64,000 bases of DNA. Source: Auricularia sp. M13 (lineage: Eukaryota > Basidiomycota > Agaricomycetes > Auriculariales > Auriculariaceae). The stretch covers positions 1,240,001 to 1,304,000 of the forward strand of contig CM073203.1 of NCBI GenBank assembly GCA_037042915.1. Direction: 5' to 3'. Below the pieces are notes generated by a model. That model saw nothing but the letters and a program-made list of their open reading frames with translations, had not been told where the DNA came from and made no database searches. Made by a program: the position numbers and the translations under genes. Shown one piece after another: positions 35,686 through 47,781 of this stretch; position 1 is the first letter of the stretch, and each line of letters starts with the position of its first letter.

Positions 35686-36332
35686 TTACATCCCAAATAG
35701 TGCCGCGAACGTCGTTCCTTTGAGGCTGCGAACAGCAAATGAGCATGATCTCTGGAGAGCAACTGCAGTCGATGTCAATCCTTACCCCACGAAAGCCTGG
35801 CCAGGGTCACGGAACAAGCTTGTACTCGTATGAGAAAATCATCAACAGTCTTTTGGGGAACAGCGCACATGACTCCGCGGTCTTGGGGCACACCGAGCTT
35901 CTCCTCAAGAAACGCGAAGAGGGCCGCGCTGTACTTCTCGTTGGCCTCCGGGTTGAGGTTGTTGAGCGACGTCTACACAATTATCATCATCAGTTTGTAG
36001 AACGCCGAGAGCGACTCGGACGCACGATTTCAAGCCTGAATGCGGGGTCGAATGTGCACCCGAACGAGAGCGTCTCGTTGTGCCTGAAGTCGATGAACAG
36101 GGCCTTCTCCGGCTTGCCGAGCGTTTCAGCTACGACCTTTGAGAGCCAATAAGTGCAAGCAGTCAGCATAGCTCCCGAAGTGCACGATGTAGTGCATGCC
36201 TTGCAGAACTCCTTGAGGAAAGCCTGCAGATCAGCTGGCTGTCCGCATAAAGTAAGAAACGTTCACGTCAAGTTCTGCGCATGATGCTTGAGCTCACACC
36301 TGGACGTTAGTTGGGAGCGCAATAGATGGCAT
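35686..36332 (-). CDS. MIF-type tautomerase
   Basis: Member of the macrophage migration inhibitory factor / tautomerase fold, about 115 residues. It starts MPSIALPTNVQ, so the catalytic Pro would be exposed after Met removal. Next exon ADLQAFLKEFCK, then VVAETLGKPEKALFIDF, FGCTFDPAF, LNNLNPEANEKYSAALFAFL, EEKLGVPQDRGV and finally GLKGTTFAALFGM. The NLNPE...KYS, LGVP.DRG and C-terminal G.TTF...FG signatures are those of MIF. Five introns; the one between FCK and VVAETL (36137-36199) requires a GC donor (AAG|GCATGC). No signal peptide, as in other MIFs. The in vivo substrate in fungi is not established. Confidence 0.85.
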
Positions 36333-37097
36333 GACGTGGGGGTGATAGAGAGCAAAGAGGAGAGAGAGGAAGAGAAATGATACAGCAAGGTAGGTGGCAC
36401 CCGCTTAGATCACTCCGACCGCCGAGTGTATCGGTCCTTTGATGAGAGTGGTTCTCACTCAGAAAGCGGCTTAGAAGACTGAGAGGGGAAAGAATAGGAC
36501 TTATGGGATATGCCTTACGATACCGTAAACCGGCATTTAGGACGAGAACTGAGAGTGAAGAGGTCGAAGTTGTCTGAATCCTTGAGTCACGTCCTACACA
36601 CCCCTGCCCCACAGCCAGACAGTACAGTGAAACATAGAATCATATTGTGCACAAGCGACGACATTCAGTTCAGTAAAACTACGGACATGGGGGACGACAT
36701 AAACCGGGACATGACAGTGGGAAGGGAAACCATAAGACGTGGGGGAGAGATGAGATAAGAGGCGACCGAGCCAGCGAGACCAGCGAGCGAGCGGCCATAC
36801 AGATATACGAGAAGTTGGGACCTAAAGAGCCCGAACAGAAAAACAGCGAGAGAGAAGAGAAGGAAAAGGAGAGAGGTGGAATGGTGGAAGTGAAAACAGG
36901 ACAGGGACGGGAGCAGCATGCATGGAAAGCGATGATGGATCGACGGCGGCAGTCATATGTGCGTTCGGTTCGGAGTCGTTGTTGTATGTATGCGATATGG
37001 GGAAGTAGAAAGTGGTAGAAAATTGGGGAGAGATGCGAGTTGCAAAGCGAAAGCGAGACAAGCAAGTTGGGGCGACGGCGACGAGCGTGCGGAGAGC
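36333..37097. other. Intergenic, purine-rich
   Basis: About 760 bases of 5' flank of the tautomerase and 3' flank of the APC/C activator. Around 36830-36900 the plus strand is very rich in A and G (gagagaagagaaggaaaagg). No gene seen. Confidence 0.4.
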
Positions 37098-39138
37098 CTA
37101 GCGGATTTGTTTGCCGACTCGGAGCGGGCTGTCGGACTTCTTGCTGTTGCTCGGCTCGGCGATCTTGGGGAACACGGTCCAGAAGCGCAGCGTCTCGTCG
37201 CCGGCGCCGCTGACGATGGTCTCGCCGTCGGGCGACATGGCGAGGTACAGCACGCGGCTCGCGTGGCCCTGGAGGCTGGCGACCATGCTGAGCGACGGGT
37301 AGCGGAAGACAAGGATCTGGTTTTGCGCGGCCGTTGCGCTGAAGCCGTGGCTGCTCACGAGCTCGTGCGTCGTCTTGCTCCACATCAGCGCGCACACCTG
37401 CGAGCCCGTGTCGTACTCGTTCTGCAGCGTGCCCGTCGCGCTGTTCCAGAAGCGCAGAAACTTGTCCTGCGTCCCGCCGCCGGTCGCCAGGCAGTGCGGC
37501 ATGTGCGGGTTCCACGCGAGCGCCTTGACCGCCGCCGTGTGCTCGTGGAACTTCCAGAGAGGCACCGTCTGCTGGCCCGTCACGTCGTGCGGGTTCGGCC
37601 GCCCGTGCCGGATGTCCCACACGAGCACCTTGTTGTCGTTCCCGCCGCTCGCCAGATAGCCGTTGCTCGAGTTGTATGCGAGCCCGCACACCTCCTGGCG
37701 GTGGCCCGCGAGCCGCATCGTCGGCCGACGTTCGGACCCGCGTATGTCGTTGAGCATGATGACGCGGTCGCGCGAACCCGATGCGAGGTAGTCCTTCTCC
37801 CACGTCAGCGTGCCGACGCGCTCGGTGTGGTCCGCCCAAGTTTTCTCAAGCTTGCCAGCTGCGACATCCCAAAGGTGCACGACGCCGGACTGTGTGCCGA
37901 CTGCGATCTTCGAACTATTCTGAAATGGCACGATGTAAGCATAATTGTTCAATTATCCGAAAGTAGTGGTCGAACACATCGACCGCGGCGTGGGGTGGTC
38001 CCAGACTCCGAGCCACGCTCGAATGGACGGCCGCGAGAAATCTCGCAATTGTCCATTCGTCGGGGATCCCTAACCAAGTCCATGCGTCAATCGCATCGCA
38101 TACCGAATATGCGGCAATTTTGTGGTGGAGACGCTTCTCAAGAAGCAATAAAGCTATGAAATTACTCACTGGTTGCCAACAAACAGACGAGACGGAGTCG
38201 GTAGCACTATAGTCGCACAACTTGTGCACGTCGGCGCTATCAGCGTGCCAGAGGTATACGCAGGATCCGAGGCCGACGGCGAGGACGTTCTTCTCGCTCC
38301 AGGAGAGCTCGGAAAGATAGAAGTCGTCCGCGAGCTCCGGCGCGTCGAGCACGCGGAAGGGCGTCTTGGATATGGTGCGCGGTTCACCTCGGACGGATTC
38401 GATGGCGAGGCGGCTCTGGGCGTGGATGGGGCTGAGCTGGTGCTCCGGCGCGTCCATGCGCGGGGTGCCGCGGGACGGCGTCGCGTAGGGCGACTCGCTC
38501 CCTCGGTGGAGAATTCTGTTGCGCGTCGGCGTGGACGGGGCAGACGGGCTGTTGTGCCCTCCTCCGCGGGCCGGCGAGGGAGGGATCGAAGTGCCGGGGT
38601 TAATTTCATTGTGCAGGATGGTAGTGAAAAGTTGGTTGGCTTGTTCTGTTCCAACAGGTCAGCATTTCCTGGATTAGCCACAAGGATGACACCACCGCAA
38701 GCACAACAAGCATGAGTCGAAGCAAAGCAGTCCGTATTCGTCGCGGAATGCGGGCTGCCTTTGACCGCGACGTTGTGCTGCGCTGCTCCGCGGCGTGCAT
38801 ACATCGAGATCACGTGCCTTTGACCGCGTCCGACTCTGCAGGCATCATCCTGTGCTTGCTGCCGCCCTCGTGGTCGTCGAGAAGATAATATTGGGACCGG
38901 ACGTCGTCTGCGCGGTCTCCGACGAAGCTGCGATAATTGCCAAAGCCTCAAGTCAGTCTCTTTCCACGTTCAAAGACTGAAGGACGCACCGGTTCTCATA
39001 GATAATGGTCTTGGGCCGTTTAGCAGGCGGGGATTCTGGGCCATTGGAGATGTCGGTGGGCGTCGAGGCCCTTGTGAGCTCAGGGGTCGAGGGCCTGCTG
39101 CCGCCGTGGGCGCGGGCGCGCTTTCCAAGGTCGGGCAT
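37098..39138 (-). CDS. Cdh1/Fizzy-related APC/C activator (WD40)
   Basis: Substrate adaptor of the anaphase-promoting complex. The N-terminus begins MPDLGKRARAHGG; a later exon has ANQLFTTILHNEINPG, then TPFRVLDAPELADDFYLSEL and GLGSCVYLWHADSADVHKL, the lead-in to a seven-bladed WD40 propeller with VHLWDVAAGKLEKTW, YLASGSRDRVIMLNDIRG, WDIRHG and TVFPKIAEP. It ends GKQIR: the Ile-Arg tail that docks on APC/C. VLDAPELADDFYL places it with Cdh1/Fzr rather than Cdc20. The expected C-box (DRFIPxR) position reads NRFVGDR across an intron, lacking the Pro. About five exons. Cell-cycle CDK sites (SPPAK, TPSR) are plausible. Confidence 0.9.
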
Positions 39139-40002
39139 GGGGAGTCAGTCGTTTCTTTGCGAGATGGGCGATGTAGAGAGAGAAGAGAGCACGGCCAGCC
39201 ACAACCACCGTCCGCGCGCGGTATAAGCCTGGTTTCGGACTCCGCCCGAACTGCGTCCCACCACGCGTCGCGGACCCAATCAATGCAACGCCTTTTCCGC
39301 CTGATACCCGACTTGCATTCTGCCCTCTCACGCCCCCCATTGTGATCTCTGGGGTGGTCCCGGGATGCTCCTTGACGCTCAGAAGCCCTTACGCGGGATC
39401 TACATGAACTCGGCAGTTTCATTTTCCTTGCAGTGATCCAGCCAATGGGGACTTTGCGAGCTGCACCCCGTTCAAGAACGTGGTGCACTTGAACGTGGTG
39501 CAGCTCGCATGATGGTGCCGCAAGTGCGTTCACACGCTCCGCAAGAATTTACGGTTTGAACACGGAGATCACAAAATATCTGCATATTCAGGACGGATCG
39601 TCACTTGTCAACGCTGCCTGAGCGAGACCAGATCCCTGTTGCTTCAGTTGACTATATACTTGTAGCTGCCGCTTAAACCAGGTTGCTTGCTGTATGTATA
39701 ATTCCGATCCACGGCGATCTGTGCGTGCCTCGAGCCAGGAGCACTGGCAGGATAATTGAAGCCGCGAAGCGACCTCCTCAAACTTGATCGCATCGAGAGG
39801 CTTTTGGCAGCGTCTCTCACACTTGGCCGCACGCATCTTACTGCTCACTGGATGGCAAGGTCCTCTTGTATGGGCGAATTGAGCTGGACTGTTCGAAACA
39901 TCCTGAACCACACAAAATAGCATCCAACAGCAATAGCAATACAAAGCGCAGGGCGACAAGATGCAACGTCCACAAAACGTAACATAACATACAATAGACC
40001 AA
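39139..40002. other. Intergenic with a 21 bp hairpin
   Basis: Gap of about 860 bases between the Cdh1 start and the Spt7 end. It contains the inverted repeat listed separately; no gene found. Confidence 0.5.
39456..39508. repeat. Imperfect inverted repeat (hairpin)
   Basis: Arm 39456-39476 (gcgagctgcaccccgttcaa...) pairs with 39488-39508 with a single mismatch over 21 bases; the loop is 11 bases. The loop and arm 2 both contain gaacgtggtgca, so it is also a short direct repeat. Confidence 0.85.
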
Positions 40003-43000
40003 TCAAACCATAACCGCACCAGGGACCATAAACGGCGGTGGGGCAGGCTGCCCAAGCGCTGGCGGCCCAGGCGGGGGCAGCGGCTCGTTCCCCGAGTCCT
40101 TCTTCTTCTTGGGCCTGCCCTTGGGCGCAGGCTCCTTCTTCTCCTTCACCTCCTTCTCCTTTCCTGCTTGACCTTCTTCTCCCCACCACCAGCTCCGTCC
40201 TTCTCTTTCTTCTTCTTGCTCCCACCGCCCCCGACGCCGGCCTGCAAGATCTGTCCAAGCGGCCCGAGCTTCGAGTGCTCGGCGTCCGGCGCGTCGTCCG
40301 GGATGACGGCCGCCATGGGCGGCGGCTCGGCCGGCGGCGCTGCCATCGGCGCGGGCGGGAGCATGTACACCGCAGCAGCAGGAGCGCCCTGCTGTGGTGG
40401 AGGCGGCGGTAAGGGCTGCGGCTGAGGCTGGGCATAGAACGGGATTTCGTTCGTCGAGGGGAGCGAGAAGCCGTTCGTCGAAGGTTGCATCTGTGCCGGA
40501 GGATGTGGTGGTGGAGGAAGCGGGTGCGGATGCAACGGATACACAGGAACGGGCGGCGGGGGCGGTGGGAGCGCGTTGACTGGCGGCGGAGGCGGTGGGG
40601 GAGGGAGAGGAGCGGCCGCGCGCGCCTTGTCGACATAGAACGCCTGCAGCAGCCCGATCTGGTCCCCGATCTTCGCGCTTTCGAGAGGCACGAATGCCGG
40701 CGGCGGCGGGTACGGCAGCTGCGGCTCGCTCGGGCCCGCCGTGTTGGCCGCCGCCTTCGACCGGTTCTTTGCGTTCCAAAGACGCATAGGAACAGAGAGG
40801 CTTTGGAGACCGAACTCCTTGTCGAGCCCCATAGCTTTAAAGCCGAAGAAATCCTCGCCCTCCATTTCTGTTGGGAAGTTGCCGCTAAAGTCGTCAGATG
40901 CAATGCAGTTGGACGCTGACATGGAGAATACGCACAAGACAAAGTCTTCGCCCTCCTCGTCAACTCGCCCATTTCATCAGTTGCAACAGCAGTCTGCGTC
41001 GCCGAATCATTAGGATATTCAATTCACGACAGATAGAATATAGCACTCACCACTTCTCGATACGCATTCTCGAGCTTGCGTTCAAGCTCTCCCAGGCGAC
41101 CACCATATCGGATGATATCATCCTTGACATACTTCTCGAGGTCGCTGACCTGCGTCGTCCCGCTCTCGAAAAGCGTGTGAAGCAGGATCTCCTCGCCCGT
41201 CATACTGTTGGAGTACTTGTCGCAATAGAATCGCAGCGTCCGACCGACATTCGCCATGAAGTCCTCCGCCACACTGGCGAGCACATCCAACGCGACCGAG
41301 GAAGAGCCACTGAAGCCTTCATGCTGCAACACCTTCTTCGACATCCACTTCATGCAGTCTTCCGCCTGCACGGCGTCAATCTCTGGACCGCGCCGCTTCC
41401 AGGGGCGGTAGATCGCTTCGTCCTCGACTTCGGCGGGTGGGGCAGGTGGTGGGGGTGCCGCGCCCGGTTCGGCGGCCATGGCTTCCTTGAGGATAGAAAA
41501 TTTGTCGTGGATGCGTTGAACGCGCTTCAGCGTGCGGATGTTCTTGTTCATCAAGTGCAGCAAGCTCTGTGATGCCCTGAGGAGGAAGGATGAGACCGCG
41601 TGTAAACGGCAAGGACGATGGAAAACCCACTTCTTCTTCTTGTTCACAGGCCGTTTACCAGCAAGCTTGGCCAACTTCGCTTGGGCCGGAGCTTTCTTCT
41701 TCTTGAGAATGCGTTTGCGAGGAGAGGGAAGCATGGGAGGTATAGGCGGCAGCCCGCCACCGAGCATGGTGTCGGTGCGCATGAGCTCCCACCACAAGTC
41801 GATGGGGTCGGTAGGCAGCGGCTCGGGCATGACGGCATCGAGCTCCTCGAGCTTGGGCCGTTTGCGTGTCTCGTCCGCGCTGGCGCTCTGACTCCGCTTC
41901 CGCTTGAGCGAGCCGCCCTCCTCCATGCCGTTCACAAACGCCATCAGCTCGTCGCGCGCCGAGCGTGGCTGCGGCGGCGCAGGGAGCGACGGTGCGGGGG
42001 ACGGCTCGATGACCTCGTCCTCGACGCCGATGCCGTCCTCGGCCTTCTCCACAAGGCCGTTCCGGATGAAGAGCTCGTCGGCCTCGATGACCGCGCGCAT
42101 CTTGTCTGCCAGAGATGTCGATGGTATTGGCGTAGCACCGTGGCGCATGGACTTCATGTACCGGTCGAGCTCGCCGTCGAGCTCGCGGAAGAGCAACATG
42201 GCGTCGCTTGTCCGTTCGATCGCGTTGCGGTCGCCGAATGCCACAACAGTCCGCCGGGGCATCTTGCCCGCGACTGCAGCGGGAGTGGTGCGGGTGGGCG
42301 GAGTCATAGTGCTGCGTGCTGCTGGGCTGGGGGCAGCCACCTTGGAGATGCTGGCCGCTGAAATATGACCACGGTCAACACCACGGATGTTAGGACCGGT
42401 CAGATAACGCACCTTTCTTCGGACCCCCTCCGAAGACAAGCTTTATGCCGTTCGCTTTCGGAGGAGGCGCAGGGACGCCATTCACGATGAGTGCAGGGTT
42501 GTTGCGCTCGTTGCGATCCGAAATGCGTTCCAACAGCTTGTTCGCCTTTGCGCGCATCCGGTTGGCGCATCCTCGCAAGTAATGGTCCTGTCCGACGTAT
42601 CAAAACCCCCGTTGCATTCCAAGAAATGAAGACGCATGCCTTGCCGGTGTTGTACTTAAGACAGTTGTCCCAGATGAGGTTGAGGTCGTCCGCGAATTCG
42701 TATTTCGACTTGTAGGTGCGCTGCTTGACCTTCTTCGACATGGTCGCCAGGTCCATCGGGTGCGCGATAATTTCGTGGTAGTCAGGCGCCTCCTGGCGCG
42801 ACACAGGCTTCTGGAATGGCGCAGCATCGTTATTGTCCTGGATATTCCGGGATTAGCCAGCTGCGCGGTAACCGCCCGGTGGTTGGGCGCACCGTAGTAC
42901 TCTTCAGCTCGTTCAATATCTTCTCGAGCGTATCGTAGAAGAAGTCCCCAAACTTCGTGTCCTGCGAAAACATTGGGTATTTGCAAGTCGAACGCCGTCG

Positions 43001-43290
43001 CCGTGGTGCAGGCTTACTCGATTATCCCGGACGCTGGATAAGAGCCGCTTGTACTCGTCGTCGGGCAGCGACAGCTGCAGGCGACCCGAGTTGACCGCGC
43101 TCAACAGATTCTAGCGACGGTCGAGTCAGTCGGCGAGCCATGGTGTGGGTATGTGCCACATGCCTTCATCGCGCGCGCCAAGTCACGTTCAAACTCCGAC
43201 GCTCCTCGTGCCCAAACACCAGTTCCTTGTCCCGAATTAGCAGCTCTTTCTGCTCTGGCGGGTGATACTGCACTTGAGTGTATGGTGGCT
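40003..43290 (-). CDS. SPT7: SAGA complex subunit Spt7 (bromodomain)
   Basis: Scaffold subunit of the SAGA histone acetyltransferase, nuclear. [20 protein letters not shown] and [15 protein letters not shown] lead to a bromodomain: [57 protein letters not shown]. Then come a linker, the histone-fold partner region ([20 protein letters not shown]) and a Pro-rich tail ending FMVPGAVMV. The conserved order bromodomain then histone fold is diagnostic of Spt7. The exon before LLSAVN is joined through a GC-AG intron (43111-43163, AAG|GCATGT). The 5' limit is uncertain: recognisable coding ([10 protein letters not shown]) starts near 43290 and a transposon begins 380 bases upstream, so the first exon may be missing. 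Near 40165 a one-base slip separates [13 protein letters not shown] from the real C-terminus. Confidence 0.85.
43111..43163 (-). other. GC-AG intron of SPT7
   Basis: Donor AAG|GCATGT and acceptor CGCTAG; joining gives [16 protein letters not shown], matching Spt7. No GT donor nearby gives this continuity. Confidence 0.65.
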
Positions 43291-43670
43291 TTATGTTCGT
43301 CCTCCTTGGGGGGTTCAGGGGACTCTTTTCAGCACAAGGCTTGTGCTCCTCGTTGTTTGACTAGGGCCGAGCTCTGGCCGATTCACAAGGGTGAACCTTG
43401 CGCCAGCTACATATACAAGGCTCCTTTGGGGTACTATATGATGTATCTTGTCCTTCTTGTCCTTTGGCACCAAACCGGATCCTGCACAACCTCCTTCTCT
43501 AAGAGTTACGGACACAGGCACTATCTATCCGACCACTATATTTATTTCAGTACCCTGGAACGTCCATCCGATTCTTGGATACATAGTCGCGAAAACCTGC
43601 GGCGCGTTCGACAGAAGATTCAGGCAATGTCCAGCGCTCAATAATCTCTCCGTCAGGGCGTTCTCCGGCG
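43291..43670. other. Unassigned sequence between SPT7 and the transposon
   Basis: A minus-strand open frame of 68 codons (43315-43521) resembles no family I recognise. The region may hold the SPT7 promoter or an unidentified repeat remnant. Confidence 0.3.
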
Positions 43671-44106
43671 TACCGTGCCGGACCGGGAAGTGCCTAGGCC
43701 ACCGGGAAGTGCACAAATCGCAGATTTTGGTCTCCAGAAGTCCTTTTGTGTCTGCAACAGCCTGACGCCGTTGTAGGCGGATAGATACGTACTGGATAAA
43801 CACAGTGAATGTGTATCCGAGGCTGTCTTTGCAAGGTGATGGTTGGAATCGCGGTCGCACTGACGCAAATGCCTGTGTATCCAAATGACCATCTGATTAT
43901 TTCGGTCACCATGCTATCCCTCGCCTCAAAGATTGCCAGACATGTTCCTAGTACCTCAGAGACCAATTCTCATGATTGAATGTGGTTGATTAGACTGCTT
44001 CTTGAGTCCCCAGCGATGAGCGTGACACACCGAGCACCACCAGCCTCGGAACTGCGTTCGGTCCGGAATCATTTTTGTCTGTCTGCTCCAGAACACCAAG
44101 TCAATC

Positions 44107-47100
44107 ATGGCACGGACAGCTGCCATCGCGACGGACAAGAAGAAGCGCGACACTGAGCTTCAGATGCAGAAGGCCCTCCAGCTATGCCAGGAAGCAGTTC
44201 TCCGCGGCAGCAAGCCAAATTACAAGGACATTCTCGAGGATTTTCCGCTTCTCACGCGCTCTACGCTTTATCGTCGATTTACTGGACGCACTCAGGAGCG
44301 CAAAAAGGCCCACGAGACTCAGCAACTTCTTTCTGACGCGCAGGAGAAGGCAATGCTTGCTTGGATTCTGCAGCGCGGCATTCTTGGACGACCAATGCAC
44401 CCTTCCGATGTTTTCACTCGTGCCTGCCATATCCTTGGATACGCACCTGGGAAGAACTGGGCAGAGCGCTTCATCCGCCGCCATCGCGATACCATCCGCA
44501 AGGCCCGTGCCTATGCGTTGGATCCCAAGCGGGCAAAGAACTTTACTCGTCCGGTCATGGAAGAGTATTTTTCTGGTCTGGAAAAGCTATGTGCTGAGCT
44601 TGGGATACCTGTGGAGAATATTTATGACGGTGATGAAGTTGCGGGTCAGTTGGGTGCAGGCCGGAAAGCGCTGCAGAAGAAGTTTCTATACGGCATTGAG
44701 GATCCTCAGCTCATTCTCCGGAGCGACAACCTGGAGCTCGTTTCGGTCATGGAGACGACATGTGCGGACGGAACAGACCCCATCCCTCCGTGCTTCATCA
44801 TGAAATCTGGAGATCTGGGTGATTGGTGGAAGGAGGACTCGCCGTGGGCAGACCAGATTGGATTGTACGTTTCCCGCGCACCAGGCTGACACCTGAACCA
44901 GTATTCTGACCGAGATTATCCAGGGTTGCGGCCACCGAGAATGGCTGGACAAATAACGAGTTCTTCAGTGAATACTTCAAGCGTCACTTTGTTCCACTCG
45001 CAACTGCACGCAACAAGTCTGGGAAGCCCATTCTCGCACACTTCGACGGTCACGGCTCGCATCTGACAGACGATGTCCTCGAATACGCCTGCGATCATAA
45101 TATCATCTTGGCAGTGCTCCCGGCTAAGACCACGCACAAGGTGCAGCCCCTCGATGTTGGAATATTCAATCACATTCAGCGTGCATGGCGCGAGCTTTCG
45201 ACCGCGCGTTCGCAGTAGTGTAGCCGATGTTCGGTTCGGTGCGGTTCGGCGGCATTTTTTCCGAACCTCGAACCGAACCTGGTCCCAAACCATCAAACCC
45301 GAACCTGGGGTTCGGTTCGGGTTCGGTTCGGGGTTCGCACCTGAACACACTATATACTCATGGATAGATATTTCGAGTGCTAGTATGAAGCACATATGGT
45401 GCTTGATCATAATTGATGATTATGACTCTTTTAAGGTCTTGCAGAGCCCGATTTTAGAGCTGCAAGCTTGCATATCACATTGTGGGAATGTATTATGTCA
45501 TCTGATTGCCTCCCCAGCTCCCTGCTAACAATGCCTAAGGTTCGATAGACACCTTGGTACAGCTGATATACATATTACATAAGCAAACTGGGATAAATGT
45601 GGTCTCCAAGCCAAGAAAAGTTGAGATGTATGAGCTTTATATAGGAGGAGGTTCGCAGGTTCGGTTCGGTTTGAACATGGTTCGGACGAGGTTTGGCTTG
45701 GCACTGAACCTGAACCTGAACCAGCCCGAACCTTGGTTCGGTTCGGGTTCGGTTCGGAGGTTCGGAGGTTCGCGAACCGGACTCCGGCTACACTAGTTCG
45801 CAGCAACTTGCTCCGATCACGCGTGCTACGTTCATTGATTCGTACATGTCCATCCGCCACCATGGGTTCACCATGGACAAGATCAAGAGCGCGTGGCGCC
45901 GCAGCGGCATGTGGCCTATCGATATCGGGGTCTTCAAGGACTCCGATTTTGCACCCAGCAAGAACTACTCCACCAAGCCTGCTGTCCCAGACGCGTTCTT
46001 CGAGTGCACACAGCCCGTTCCATCATCACCCGTCTCTGCCCGCTTTTCGTCGCCGGTTCACGATGTCTCCGAAGCGGACAGTGATGCTGAAGAAGACATC
46101 ACGATGGACGGTGTTGGCCGGGCTCGCCGCCGCACTTTGTCTCCCCCACCTTTCTTGGCGCTGGCAGACTTCAGCGACGACGAACAGGATTCTACCTTCG
46201 AGCCTGCCGAAGACGACGATTGCATGCTCGACGATCCCTTTCCAGCAGACGACTCGCTGCCACAGACTCGCGGGACTCCCGCTCCAGCCGCTATGCCGCT
46301 CTTGACGGCAAATTATACTTCGTCGCCATCGAATGGACCTACACCTGCAGACCCCGAACCAGACGCAGACTCTGCCAGTGACTATGAAGATGTGCAGCTC
46401 GAGGAGACACCTCCCGCACCGCGTGTGACGCCTGTCGATGTCCTCAAGCCACTTCCTCCGGCTGTGCCACCGCTGTCGCCATTCATACCCGGGTTTGCTC
46501 GCTCTCAGCCATTGCGGCCGCGTCCCGCTCGCTCGTCCATTGCAAGCTCGGCGTCTAGCAGCCGCTCGTCTACTCCATCCCTTGCGTCTTCGCGCTCAAC
46601 ATACCTAACGCGCTCTCGACTCAACACCAGCACTCCAGACGAGGCGAGCGACGACGAGCTAGCGGCGAAGGATGCTGAAATCAGGCAGCTGAAGCTACGC
46701 ATTCAGGTGCTCGAGGACAACATGGCAGCGTCCAACGCGCACAACACACTTCTCTACCTCGATAACGCAGAAATGCGCACGATCCACGGTCTCCAGCAAG
46801 AAAAGAAGAAACGCAAGAACAAGGACGAAGGCAGCTCGGTCATAACGCCCAAGATGGGCGCGCTCACGGCCCCTCAGATGCGCGCCCACGTGAAGAAAGG
46901 GATCGAGGAGCGGCGAGCTAAGAAGGCTGAGCAGGAGGCCGAACAGGAGGCCAAGAAGGCCGAAAAGCTTGCAGCGCGACAAGCGCGGCTTGCCATTGTG
47001 AAGAACGATGACTACGTCTTTACTGGCAAATGGAGCTCGTACAAGAAGAGTAAGAGTAAGCAAGAAATACTGACGCTGGCGGAGGACCTCGGTATCGAGA

Positions 47101-47781
47101 TGCCAGACAAACCAACGAAGGCCAAGCTCGCGGCCGGCATCGAGGAGTTCTTTTCTCGGAATGAGCACAAGAAGAAGGAGCTGCGCTATGTACAGCTCTG
47201 GCGAGAGGAGCTGGAGCTGGCTGGAGAACCTGCGGCGTCATCGACAGCACCCGCTCCCGGTATGTACTCTTTGTTATCATTGCTGCTTTGACGCCTTCTC
47301 ATCCGCGTTCTCAGTGCCTGCACGCGCGCGCCGTCGCGCTCCTGCAAAGCCCCAAGCCGCGCCGTCGAGCACTGTGCCGACACCGCTTGAGGCACCGCGC
47401 CCCGAAATACCTGCACAGTCCTCGCCGTTACCTGCGTTACCGGCACACGGAGCGCTCCACGGCTCGGGACCCACTCACTTTGCTCAGCTGTGGGCAGGCC
47501 CGACTTCCCAACCTCAGTTTGCTCCCCAGTCTATCCCTTTCCCTGTCCATCCATCGTCGTCTGCCCACCTTGTGCACCCGCCACCTCCAGATCATCCGAA
47601 CACCCCAGAGGCGGGCCCTTCCCGCATTCCATCCTCTGTGCCATACGGTACATCTACCACTCGCATGCTGCATACCACACCGCACCCTAGAAACTTACTG
47701 CCCTTGCCTGTGCCGCCGCTGCCATATAATAGGTACCACCCCTACGAATTCCAATATTCTCATTACACACCACCTAGTTGA
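44107..47781 (+). CDS. pogo/Fot1-like transposase, interrupted by an inserted element
   Basis: Cut-and-paste transposase. The N-terminus MARTAAIATDKKKRDTEL leads to a helix-turn-helix (NYKDILEDFPLLTRSTLYRR) and a CENP-B/Tc5-like region (AWILQRGILGRPMHP; GKNWAERFIRRH). DDE core: first Asp in NIYDGDEVAGQLG (about residue 176), second in LAHFDGHGSHLTDDV, third in HKVQPLDVGIFNH. Intron 44865-44923 joins in phase. A hAT-type element (45216-45795 plus 8 bp duplication) splits the gene after RAWRELSTARS; the host frame resumes exactly with QQLAPITRATFID and SGMWPIDIGVF. The unusually long C-terminus has a Ser-rich linker, a coiled coil (AKDAEIRQLKLRIQVLEDN), a Lys/Glu-rich helix and a SAP-like segment (KQEILTLAEDLGIEMPD). 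After intron 47260-47314 a Pro-rich exon ends YSHYTPPS. Confidence 0.85.
45208..45803. mobile_element. Non-autonomous hAT-type element (MITE) nested in the transposase gene
   Basis: The insert 45216-45795 (580 bp) has terminal inverted repeats TAGTGTAGCCG / CGGCTACACTA and is flanked by a perfect 8 bp target duplication GTTCGCAG (45208-45215 and 45796-45803), the size typical of hAT elements; TAGTGTnGCC also fits hAT termini. Both subterminal regions are packed with GGTTCGG / CCGAACC motifs in both orientations, as expected of transposase-binding subterminal repeats. No coding capacity is seen. It inserted after the pogo-like element was already in place. Confidence 0.9.

Noticed and set aside
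43315-43521. Possible retroelement remnant upstream of SPT7
   Set aside because: A 68-codon minus-strand frame looked foreign, but no LTR ends, target duplication or recognisable domain could be shown.
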